Made by a program: the position numbers and the translations under genes. DNA of 64,000 nucleotides from Persicaria tinctoria (lineage: Eukaryota > Streptophyta > Magnoliopsida > Caryophyllales > Polygonaceae): positions 24,392,475 through 24,456,474 of the forward strand of contig JBANSL010000009.1 of the NCBI GenBank assembly GCA_037127255.1, read 5' to 3'. Under the pieces are notes generated by a model. It had not been told where the DNA came from. It saw nothing but the letters and a program-made list of their open reading frames with translations, and searched no databases. Position 1 is the first letter of the stretch, and each line of letters begins with the position of its first letter. This document shows, one piece after another, positions 22,901 to 34,087 of the stretch.

Positions 22901-25142
22901 CACATTGCTTCTGGAAAAAATCATGTTACAGACTTGCAGCTAGGTAATATTGTTCTGGTGGTGCACATGTATCAGTCTGTCAGCATACTCAATACTAAAA
23001 AAATTCTTAAAATTATAGGTCTTATAGTACATATATCATATATGGTGAGCCCGTGACTAAATCTTACCTCTTTCTTTCAAATGGGACACGGCCTAAATTT
23101 AGCTACCTTCCATCTCTGCTGGTCAGGGCATATTGTACCCAGCCTTTAACTTCTATAACCAATCAAATGTAGGTAATATAGGGCTCATTTAATGACTACC
23201 CTATTTTAGTTCTATCCCACCATTTCTTCATTTTTCACTTGGTATAACTTGTTTCAGCTTCATGGCTCATGGTTTCTAGTTAACTATTACTTTGGACGAT
23301 GGAACTGAAAGTATCCAACTATCCATTGCTCTCATTATGCTGTATGTTTGGTATTCCTGTCATCATTATTGCTCCCTGGAGAGTACTATAAACTCCATGC
23401 TTTTGAATTTCAGTGTGAATTTTAGGAGTTATAATTAACAATATTGGATAATGAAAGGTTAATAGCAATGTTTGCATGTTAAAGTGTATAATTGGTATGC
23501 TGAAGATAAGATAGACACCTTCTATGTATACTGAAGATATTTTGTTCATGTACACCTGGTTACTCATCTTTTTTTTACGCATGTAGATCCTATGTAATTG
23601 TATAAGGTAGCTTTTGAAAAGATCGTCATGTCTAGCGTTTGGACGAATCAAGAAGGTTGCTATTACAATAAATTGATCATTATGTACATTTCCATATTTT
23701 GTGCATATCTTGTTATTTTTTAAAGTTAACTGATTAGTTAAATGTATCTTCTAGCATTTGTTTCATCCACTTGTAAGTCTGTTTTACTCGTTCCACCCTA
23801 TAAGCCACAACAGTGTTTTATTTGCAGGCATTGAAATTAATGATGATGAGCTTGTCCACTTTGTTGAGCATGTAGACAAGGATAATAATGGTGTGATAAC
23901 ATTTGAAGAGTGGCGTGACTTTCTTTTACTTTACCCGCACGAGGCAACAATTGAGAATATATATCATTACTACGAGAGGGTATGCCTTGTAGATATTGGA
24001 GAACAAACTACTATACCGGAAGGCATTAGCAAACATGGCAATGCAACAAAATATCTACTTGCTGGAGGTATTGCTGGGGCTGCATCTCGTACTGCAACTG
24101 CGCCTCTTGATCGTTTGAAAGTTAAATTGCAAGTTCAGACAACACAGGCCCGAATCATCCCAGCTATAAGGGACATATGGAATGAAGGGAAATTTTTGGC
24201 ATTCTTTCGTGGCAATGGATTAAATGCAATGAAGGTAGCACCTGAAAGTGCCATCAAGTTTTATGCTTTTGAAATGCTTAAAACCTACATCATGAATGCT
24301 AAAGGGGAAGATAAATCTGAAATAAGTGGCCTTGACCGCCTTGTTGCCGGAGGGTTAGCAGGTGCTATTGCACAAACTGCCATTTATCCTATGGATCTTG
24401 TAAAAACTCGGTTACAGACATACGATTGCAAGGGTGGAAAACCTCCAAATCTTGGAGCCTTGACAAGAGATATATGGGCCAAGGAGGGGCCTAGAGCCTT
24501 TTACCGAGGCACTGTCCCTTCTGTCCTGGGGATCATGCCATATTCTGGCATTGATCTTGCAGCCTATGAGACACTGAAGGATCTGTCCAAGAAATATATT
24601 CTCAATGAAAATGGTAAAAGTCTAGATCCAAATCCTCCTCTGTCTAGCTAGTGTATCATGTTTTGGGTACGCGTCTTACCATGAAATCTTCAATTCTTCA
24701 TCACATGCAGAAGAACCGGGTCCGCTTGTGCAATTAGGCTGTGGAACAACATCTGGTGCCATTGGAGCAACCTGTGTCTACCCATTACAAGTTGTGAGAA
24801 CCAGGTAAAGCCTTTGTAAGTTGTGAAATAAATAAAATAAATAAAATAAATAAAATCCAGCATTAAAATTATCTTGACCCTAAAGTTTAGCTAGCATTTT
24901 CTTTTTGTTTTAGCAGTATAAAACAAGGTTTAGAGGAGTTTACCTGACATTTAGTGTTGTTTTTCAGAATGCAAGCCAAGTCCTCAAAACAAGGGGAGTC
25001 CATGTCTGAAGTTTTCTGGAAAACATATCATGAAAAAGGATTGTACAAAGGGTTGTTCCCAAACCTCCTGAAAGTCGTCCCTACTGCAGGCATAACCTAC
25101 TTGGTTTACGAAGCCTTGAAGAAGCATCTGCAACTGGAGTAG
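19980..25142 (+). CDS. APC: Calcium-dependent mitochondrial ATP-Mg/Pi carrier (SCaMC/APC family)
   Basis: Exons 19980-20391, 23828-24613, 24711-24804 and 24968-25142 join in frame with GT-AG introns to 488 aa. The N-terminal half has four EF-hands, starting at about residues 51, 87, 118 and 154. Hands 2 ([12 protein letters not shown]) and 4 ([12 protein letters not shown]) are canonical; 1 and 3 deviate. The C-terminal half has the three solute-carrier repeats with signatures PLDRLK (230), PMDLVK (325) and PLQVVR (424). The Gln in the third signature position is, as I recall, also seen in plant APC proteins. The family exchanges ATP-Mg or ADP for phosphate across the inner mitochondrial membrane, gated by calcium bound on the intermembrane side. 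Length and domain order match the family. The ATG chosen is the first in the open frame. Intron 1 is 3.4 kb and contains a MITE. No defects seen. Confidence 0.95.
20392..23827 (+). other. Intron 1 of the carrier gene (3.4 kb)
   Basis: GTGAGT donor and TTTGCAG acceptor, splitting the codon for Gly138. It is AT-rich with one MITE (21674-21919). Small ORFs inside it have no supporting features. Confidence 0.85.
21674..21919. mobile_element. Stowaway-like MITE in carrier intron 1
   Basis: Ends TTCCCTCCGATCTAAAATATTTG and ...TATTTTCGATTGGAGGGAG are inverted repeats, flanked by TA on both sides (21672-21673, 21920-21921). 246 bp, AT-rich, noncoding. Confidence 0.85.
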
Positions 25143-25367
25143 TAAGTTGTTCATCTCCAATCAGCTGACTACTCGGATTAGTAGCAACTATGAAAAGCGC
25201 CAGATTTTGTTGCTCCAATTCATGATTGTGCAGAAGTTACTATAATCTCACAGCTGAAATGACTAGATATTGACGTACTGAGTGCTGTCCATTGCCTAAT
25301 TTTGTTATACTCCCATTTTCAGTATTTTAGAGTCGACCAAATGACGGTTATTTCCCCTTTTGTTGTA
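25143..25367 (+). other. 3' UTR and flank of the carrier gene
   Basis: Noncoding sequence after the stop codon. No single polyadenylation signal stands out. A MITE begins at 25368. Confidence 0.5.
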
Positions 25368-25647
25368 ATCCCTCCGTCTCGAAAAACAAGTCGTTTTAGG
25401 CTAATTGAGTTGTATCAAAATACATGTCGTTTTAGGTTTTCTAGGTAAGCGGGTAGTAATGATTTGTATTGGTTTTGTATTGTTGACTTTTTAAAAGAGT
25501 TTGATTGGTTAAAAAATATAGGAGGTGTTTAAAAACAATAAAATTAATGAAAAAAGTTAGTGAGATGATGATTTTGATTGATGGGTGAGTGTTTGATTAA
25601 AACTAGTGCACAATGCTAAAACGACTTGTTTTTCGAGACGGAGGGAG
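25368..25647. mobile_element. Stowaway-like MITE downstream of the carrier gene
   Basis: Long inverted ends, ATCCCTCCGTCTCGAAAAAC... against ...TTTTTCGAGACGGAGGGAG, with AAGTCGTTTT shared by both arms. TA flanks at 25366-25367 and 25648-25649. 280 bp, no ORF. Confidence 0.9.
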
Positions 25648-26425
25648 TACTATTTTGTCATTTTATTGATGGCAAAACTAATTAAAATAATCCAACCTCT
25701 AGGGAGAAATATATCTTTACAGTTCTCATTTTAAATGTAAGATAAATATCCCAACTTTTATAGATGATAGCAACATAATATAAGAACAATTTTCTCTCAA
25801 ATTTTTTTTTTTGACATGGCGCATACTTGATAAAAAAAATATATTTTATAAATAATAGAATTTTAAAAATTAGCATATTAATATGGTTTTCTTAAACCCG
25901 AATTTTTTAAACTACCTTTATTTAGATTGCAATATTGTATTTTTTAATTTTATTTTGGTCAAAATTGTGCTTTTTAATTAATCTCTCTCACACGCCAAAC
26001 CCTTGCCTTTACAGGTTGGGATATTTATCTTACATTGGAAATGTGTAAATATATTTTTAACACTTCCTTAATGGTTGGATTATTTTGCCTTGCTGAATAT
26101 GCTACCATCTTATTAGTATCCCTAACATGCTGCCATGCTGAATAACTTGCACTTGAAAAAAAAATGCTTAATATGTTGTAAACTTATTAAATTTAAATTG
26201 AAAACAATACATTAGAATGCATACAGAGTCATTACAGACATGGAATGAGGGGGGAGGGATTGAGTGGGCTGGATAGACTAAATTTTTCCTATGTTCATAA
26301 TTTTCATTAACAAAACTCTTATTCTAATTAAAAAAATATTAATTTTTCCTTTTTTTTAGCTAATTTTTAATTTTTTTAAAAAAATGGGGCGGACCTCAGC
26401 CCGCTCTAATATTTAATATCTAATA
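25648..26425. other. AT-rich intergenic sequence
   Basis: No gene seen. Many A and T runs. Two stretches (TCTTTACAGTTCTCATTTT... near 25716 and TCTTACATTGGAAATGTG... near 26028) resemble each other in inverted orientation and might be ends of a decayed insertion; this is weak. Confidence 0.4.
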
Positions 26426-26653
26426 CTACCTCCGTTCGGAAAAACTTGACACTTTACTATTCATGCACGCTTTTTTAGGAGATAATAAAATATCTAGTTT
26501 TTTTAATAATTTTTTAACAACTTCGTAGTTACTATTAATAAGTACAAACTTGTTAAAAAATATTTATAAAAAAATGAATATTTTATATAGTTTTTATCGT
26601 TCTAAAAAAGCGTGCAGGAATAGTAAACGACAAGTTTTGCCGAACGGAGGGAG
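26426..26653. mobile_element. Stowaway-like MITE, copy b of the 12415 family
   Basis: Ends CTACCTCCGTTCGG... and ...GCCGAACGGAGGGAG with TA flanks at 26424-26425 and 26654-26655. It shares the internal GCACGCTTTTTTAGGAGATA stretch with 12415-12649, so both are one family. Confidence 0.9.
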
Positions 26654-26676
26654 TATTATACATTATAAGCATGATT

Positions 26677-26780
26677 ATTTTGGCAGCAAGAGTGACTTTC
26701 TCCAAACACATTTTATTTTATTATTATGAATCAAAATATATATTTTGGCAGCAAGAGTGACTTTCTCCAAACACATTTTA
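26677..26780. repeat. 39-bp direct repeat with 26-bp spacer
   Basis: ATTTTGGCAGCAAGAGTGAC and its continuation occur at 26677-26715 and again at 26742-26780 without visible mismatch. Looks like a recent local duplication. Confidence 0.85.
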
Positions 26781-27391
26781 ATAATTCAAGCTAATGAGTG
26801 ATTACAGCGAACTGGTAGCAAGCCAAAGTTACACAAACAACTTTGGATTCAACAATCAAATGAATAATACGGCAACATTGCAGCCAAACATGAATATATT
26901 CAAGCAAACGTTTATGCTTAAAGTGTTGCTTTATACAGACTCACACTATGCAACAAGTCAACAACCATAAGGTTTCAACACCAAATAAACCATGTTTTGT
27001 GCACCACTTGCAGACGCAGACATAGCATCTCACGCCGACATTCCTGGGAAACGAGGGAATAAGAATGTCAAAAAAAATACAGTTTAGCAAAAACATAGCT
27101 TCTAAGACTCCAAAGTAGAGCTATCTAAACACCAGCCAAACACCAGAAGTGGATATTATCAAGAGGTAACCCAAACACCAGAATATCCAACTCCAGCCAA
27201 AATCTGAACTCAAAATAAAATAGCCTGAGTTTATACTAACCTCATCTACACAACCTGGATATTTATGGTTATGGAAAGCACCTTGCCATCAATAATTAAA
27301 GCCAGTCAACTGGTAAATACTCCGAAACCAAAGCTATTCGATCCAGTTCCAAACTAACCTGAGTTATAGTATCTAGTATGAAGGTATAATA
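26781..27391. other. Intergenic or 3' flank of the DUF3754 gene
   Basis: No ORF of note. It could contain part of the 3' UTR of the - strand gene ending at 27752. Confidence 0.35.
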
Positions 27392-27645
27392 CTCCCTCCG
27401 ATCGGTAATATTCGATGTTTTAGAGATATACACGAAGATTAAGAAATGTCACTTTCACCTTTAAATATCCTATCAAATAATTTTTACTCCCTCATCACAT
27501 TTATTATGCACAAATGTGATTGGTTAAACAAAAAAAAGTACAAATTATATTCTTATTAGTGCAAAAGTAAAAAAGACCTAAAACATCATATATTGTTGAT
27601 TAAATTTCACCTCCTAGAACATCAAATATTTCCGATCGGATGGAG
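27392..27645. mobile_element. Stowaway-like MITE just downstream of the DUF3754 gene
   Basis: Ends CTCCCTCCGATCGGTAATATTCG... and ...ATATTTCCGATCGGATGGAG are inverted repeats with TA at 27390-27391 and 27646-27647. About 100 bp from the stop codon of the - strand gene, so it may lie in its 3' UTR. Confidence 0.85.
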
Positions 27646-27751
27646 TAGTAGTTTGCAGGGAAAAAAAAATAAAGATGACAGGTAGAGGAAGAATGACTTG
27701 AAAGGTCTGCTAGAGGCAATACTCACAGAAGCATGCAGCCTTTCTAGGAGA

Positions 27752-30700
27752 TCAAGTTGTATTGCCACCTTGTCTAGCCTTCAGGACAAGCTCCTCTGTG
27801 GTAGTTCCGATGATCTCATTAGCCCGCTTCAAACCCACAGCATAGTACCTTCCAATGGAATCCTGCATCACAGCGCAAATCAACAAGTGATGCTGGTGTT
27901 GAACAAAGACTGCAAACGAAATCCAAATGCAGGGGGCAATGACTATGAAACATAATGGGTAGGAAGCAGAAAGAGTTTGATCTTCACGCCAGTCAGATGA
28001 GGATCAATATAATAATGACTTGACTGTTGAGGTTACTGGAATCAAAATATGAAGAAATGTGCAAAGGTATGTGAAGCAAGCAGGACAATGCAGATGTCTT
28101 AATATAGATTGTGCTACTATGGCCAGATATGTCTTAATAGATTTTGTAAAAAGCTCGAATATAAAGAGTTGTAATGCTCTTAGAACTCAAAAGTGGTAAA
28201 GAATTCGCAGCAAAAGGCAAGGGAAATGGAAGCTCACCCGAGAAACAATGCCTAGCTTCTCCAGCTTTTCAACAGCATCATCTACATCGAAATTACATCT
28301 CTCGCCAAACTCTTCATAGATCAGTTCCTCGCATTTTGCATCAAGGTCCTAAATTATGTTATCACTCATTTAGTGAATGGAAGAGACACCCTTGACCAAA
28401 AACATTGGTTTACAAGTTGGTAATCAGTAAAGGTTAGTTACCTGTTTTGTAGATTTTCCTTGTTCCAGCAATATAAAGAATGCAATAATCACCTCTTTCA
28501 CCTTCAGAATTTAAAACTACACCTATTAGGTTCATTGCATTGTTGTACTAGTCAAGGTTTGAAGGAGAGAAGACTTACTTCCTGCTGGATCACATCGTCA
28601 CACAGGTGAAGAAGGGTTCCCTTCCCACTGTCTAGTTGTTTGTCATACATTGATTGAGTAATTAAATTTTGATAAGCAGCCATATTTTGCTGAAACCTAA
28701 ACAGGACAAATAAGCCAAATAAACACCACTTGCTCAATAAAATAACTATTGCTTCAGTTTGTCAGGTGTTGCAGTAATTCTGGAAGAGTGTAAGATCATG
28801 ATCAAGACTTGAACAGCGTTTTTTTTTTTTTTTTTTTTTTGATTTTAAGGTTAAAATTGTATTAATAATATATATTTTACATAAGAAGTGCGGAAATGAA
28901 AAAGAAGGGTCACCCCTGGTTAGGCCCGAGGACTTAACTAGGAGAACCGACAATGGGTCCTACTCAAGGTTGCAAACCCCAAGTACGAACCTAGGCAATA
29001 ACTGAGACACGCAGGCCCCTACAACCATCCTACAAAAGTACATGATAACCATCCGAGAAAATCATCCTACAAAACATAAACGCGCATGCACACCTAAAGC
29101 AAAATCCTACTCAATAGGCTGCAGTTGGATCATTCAACCAGTCTGGGCATTGGGGCGTGGCTGCAGCAAGGTAGCAATAGCTGAAACGCAAAAGAGAACG
29201 CGTCAGCGGGAGAGTTCAGTTGCAGCCACGACTAGGAGAGTCGAGACTGTGAGCATAGCTATTCACAGCCGCGGCAGGGTAGTCGCGGGCGCAGGTGGAC
29301 GTCAAACGCGGCCGCGAGTACGTTTTGTGGGGCAATCGCTGAAGCAACCAAAGAGGTCGCAGCAGCAGGTGGGAACAGTCATGGGGTGTGCGATGTCATT
29401 CGCAGCCGCGGTCGCGGTAACGACAAAGAAGAAAAACATCAAAACATTCAACCAAGCAGGAGCAGCAATCAGAAGGGAATCCGACTGGGGCAGGCAAAAG
29501 GGGGAGCCAGAAGCAAAGATGGAGACCCGACGGGGAGCCCAAGCAAATCGCGGAGCTCCCCGTCAGGAAGACAAAGCTCGGAGGGAGACCAAAAGGGTCG
29601 GTATCAAGGAAGAAAGTTGATGGAGCTTAGTACCGAAGTCTGCCTATAGGAGACGCTCAGAAGAGGCTATGATCTCGATACCGAGGGGGGCTGACGCCGG
29701 AGCTCGGTACCGAGGGGCAGTTTGAAGATTCAATACTCAAAGGGGGGCCGAACGACTCTCAAAACAACAGCTTAGTTCAGCAATGGCAATTGGCAACCAA
29801 AAGGCTTGGAAACAGACTAAAAAAAGAGAAGAAAACACACGGAGCAAGAGATGACTCTCAAAACAACGAAAGCAGAACAGCACACAGCAAAGGAGAGGAA
29901 CGCGGAGCACGAGAAGACTCTCAAACCAGACAGAAAAGGACACCGAAGAAGAAGGCAGAGAGAGGAAGCAACAAACGACACAGGAGGGAGTCGACCCTCA
30001 AAGTAGAGAACTGGATTTGGTTAGGGGGAAGGAAAAGAGCGCGGAGCGCAAGTCGACTCTCAAAATAGGTAAGAAAGGAAGCAGGGAGTGAGCTGGAAGG
30101 TCGGAGGAAAGAGACGAAGAAAATAAGCTAAAGAAAGATCAGAAATCAGAAGAAGGAAAGGTTAGGGCAAGAGAGGAAGAATACAATACCAAATCCAAAG
30201 GGGAAACGAGCGCCATGAAAGCACAGATCTAGGGGAACAAGCTTTGAGGAAGCACACAAACGAGAACGACGATGAATGGTACAAACCAGATCTGGACCCG
30301 AAAGGAACGGATCTGGCTCACAACCAAGTGGATCAGGAAGCAAAGAAGGTGGAGGGTACCGACGAACAGGAGGCGGCACCGCCGGAGCACCCACTGGCCG
30401 GAGAACTGACGCTTTCGGTGGCAACGCTTCTCCTGGGTTTATCAATTTCGGCTCAAACTTGGTTTCTTTTGGGCGATTTGTGTGGGATAAATGGTGGAAC
30501 AATCAGGCAGTAAAACAATAGGGCGCGATAGGGTCACCGGGAGGCACGGGCCTCGCCGAAAACCATGGCAATGGGTGAAGAAAGCCCGGCCAAGGCAAGG
30601 GGAGAAGCAGGCAAGGGCAAGCCCTTCCTTGAGAGTTTCTCTCTCTAACTTTCCGCTTCCTTGAACAGCGTTAAACCAACTGCCAGTGGCCCAATCTGTT

Positions 30701-33700
30701 GGAGATTTTTACTAAGTCAAACTGTCAAATAATTCTACAAAATGAGTACGACAACGTACGTGAAGTATGTTTTGGCACAGTAACCAACGACTGTGGAAAG
30801 GATAGCTATAGCAACCCAGAGGTCAGTTGTTGGTCCCTGAAGTGAACCTAGCACAGTCCCCTGGGAACAAAAATGTCTCACAAACAAGAGCAAGATGGAC
30901 AAAATGCAAATATACTGACACATAATCACACCAGTGAAATGTCACCTACCAGACCAACTACTGCAGAGATAAGAAACTTGACCCAATCCATAGGAGTAAG
31001 TCCAGGGTTTTTCTTCTCTGGCTATAGAACCAAAAATAATTCATGGAATAAGAAGGCAGAACAAGAAACAGAAAAGTTATAAAAAAAAAACACCCTGCCC
31101 AAGGTTGAATGGGGCTAGCAATCTGCCAAAAAGTAAAAGAGGAATAGGCTTACAAGAACAATTTCCATGTCAGCCATTGGGATGTTTTTGAAATGTTTAA
31201 CAAAGACGCCTCTCTCTTCCTTATCCTTTGTACCGGCTCTCCTGCAATCAGTGTTGGTTGATTTCAGCATTTTAAAGAATACTGCACATGAGAAACACCA
31301 ATATATAGCAAGTCTTTCCAGGTTTGCCCTGAAGCCCATTTAAGGAATAAAGAAGCAAAGCCTCTCCAGTTAATTTTCCTTGGGAGTACCGTTTAGGGTG
31401 ATATGAAGGCATTCTCTGACCTTGAAAAGCAATAAACTTGTTAAAATTTTCAGAATTCAGCCATCAACATTGACAGGACTATTTCAAGTAATGTATAGGA
31501 GCAGCAGTTTCAAATATTTTTCTAGCATTGAATAAATCCAAAGTACCTATCTATTACTCTACTGTTCAAGCCATAACAGAGAAATTACCTGTACAATACA
31601 ATGATGCGATCAAAAGTAGGTTCTTGAATAGTGAGCTTGCTCAACAGTTTACGGGCACTGCAGTATTGGCAAGAAGAATATCAAATAGGGAAGTATACTA
31701 TGAGTCTCACATTTGCAGCAACTACCTTCTACAATCACTGTTACAGGCACTCCCTTGCTTCTTTTGCTTTTTCTTTTCCCCTCGGGTTTCATGAGTTCCT
31801 AGAACCTCCTTATAGGGTTGTTTCGCTTTTAGATGAGGAAATTAGGGGAAGGGCTACTCCCCGTTTTGTGCCTGTGTAGCCCAACGCTCATTATTTTCGA
31901 GAGCCCTGCTCTGGTGTTTTTCCTTACCAAAAAAAAAACCTTCTACAATCACTGTCCATACAGGGGAGTTGTGTCACGAAGGCGAGGACAATTCACAAGC
32001 AGAGACACACAACACCTACCTATGGATGTTAAATCTTCTTCTGACAAAAAAGACAAAGAACTAGTTGTCGACCTAATGATGTGACAAAGATACTGATGAA
32101 TGAGTCTAGACAATAGGCTAAGATGGCTTGGGACCCAACTGAGACACTAGGACAGTTCCGGACAAAATCAAGTAATTAAAGAGCCACATAATGAGGACAT
32201 TGTGAGATGCGACAGGGGGATGACATGGAAGGCAAGTTCAAACGTGGAAATAAGCTTTCAAGGTTATGGGAACTTTTCTAGATCAGCTAGACTTGTGTGG
32301 AATAATACGGAATGATCTAGAATGTGGGTTCCATTGTGGTCATATCCAGATCATCTTGCTTCTTTTGTTCAGAGTGTCGAGACTGCTTACATTGATCTTG
32401 TTCACATTAGAGTTCTTCCTCATCAGTAAATCATATAGAAAATGCAATTATCCTAATCTCAGATACTTATAAGACATAAAACCATATGACAGGACGAAAT
32501 ATGCTTATATCTTTTAGCAGTGAAAGCATACTATAAACGGTCCAGGGTAAAAAAGTAACACATTAACACGATTTTGCAGAACTGTCAGACAAGAGCAAAA
32601 TAAAAGAGCAATATTCTGTTCGAGAAAAACCTGATTTCCATATTTTGGATTCGGATCCTTTCAACACTCATCTCATTCGGGTCTGAGTCAGTAATAAACT
32701 CATCATCCTTCTTTGGGCTTTTCTTAGGCCGCCTTCGAGGCTTTGATAGTTTAGACAGCACAAATTCTACCCTACAAGCAGACCATACAAGGATAAGTTG
32801 TCACAAAAATGCATGAATAAATACACGAATTTTCTAATGTGTGTCCATGGGCACATGTTAGAAAAACCGATAAATGTATACAAGACAACTACACACAGTT
32901 GTCTAATGTGGGATCTATTCACATGCCTATAGCGATGCCACATTTAATTCAAGCAAATTTATCATACTACATTTACTGATAATAGTTATCAGGATAAACT
33001 GAGTAAAAATGAATTATTTAATCCTCACACCACAGTTGCACTGAAGGATCACTTCCTTCATTGATTTGTACCAACACTATACTGATATGTTCTATTTGAT
33101 TGACCAAAAATATACTTACATCAGAAAATTTTTAAGCAATCATGTTATTTTAAAGTAGTATAGATCAAAGGCAAATATACCCTCTTATCCATATCAAATC
33201 ATTAATCCATATGATTTATAAGATAAAGAGGACGGTTTTATAGAGTCTATTAGCAATTTACCATCATACCCTAAAATTAGAAATATGAGCTACAATAAAC
33301 TGGTCACAGGACATAGAATAATTAGCACTTACACAATGTCAAAGGCAACTTTAGATCACAAGTGGAACAAACATCCAAGATCAAGTTATACCTATTCAAA
33401 TTATCATCTCCCAAAAAGTGAAAAGAAGAATTACATACTACCATGTTCACAAGTCACAACCTATTGCTTCTTTAAGAAAAAAATCCCATTTACACCAAGC
33501 TGGAAATAAAAAGCACAAAAAACACTTACCCAGTCGCCTTCAATAGCTTGCCCCATAAACGAGCAATAATCATATCCAACTTCTCCATTATGAAGTAGTC
33601 AGTTGTTTTATCCATTCCAATGCCACGACGAAAAATTACATACTAAAAATTAAGAAAAGTATCCAGATTAAAAACTGAAGAGAGCGCTTCTACATACGAA

Positions 33701-34048
33701 AAGAGACATCAAAACTCAAACGAGAGGAAAGATAGCACTGATTTTGTGACTAGCAAACGCATTTCATTTAATCTTAACAACTCAAAAATGAGGAAGAGCA
33801 ATCTATATAAGACAGCCTTTAAATTAAAAGTGCAGAACATCTATCAAGTCAAATATAAGATTTGAAAATTCCCAAGTCGAAGAAAGGAAGCACATATATA
33901 AAAGAACAAATAAAAAATTCACGCACGGTAGCAGCCCAGTAGGTCAAGAAAGAGGCACATAATGGTTCCTTCTATATAGACATAGTTCAGATGAACAAAC
34001 AACAATCATTGACAATGATTATACAGTTCTCAGTGGCTGTCTGTATTC

Positions 34049-34087
<39 letters not shown>

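Noticed and set aside
29042..29620. 192-aa + strand ORF inside the LINE-like insertion
   Set aside because: Opposite to the element's own orientation, Arg-rich, no domain; probably chance in GC-rich sequence.
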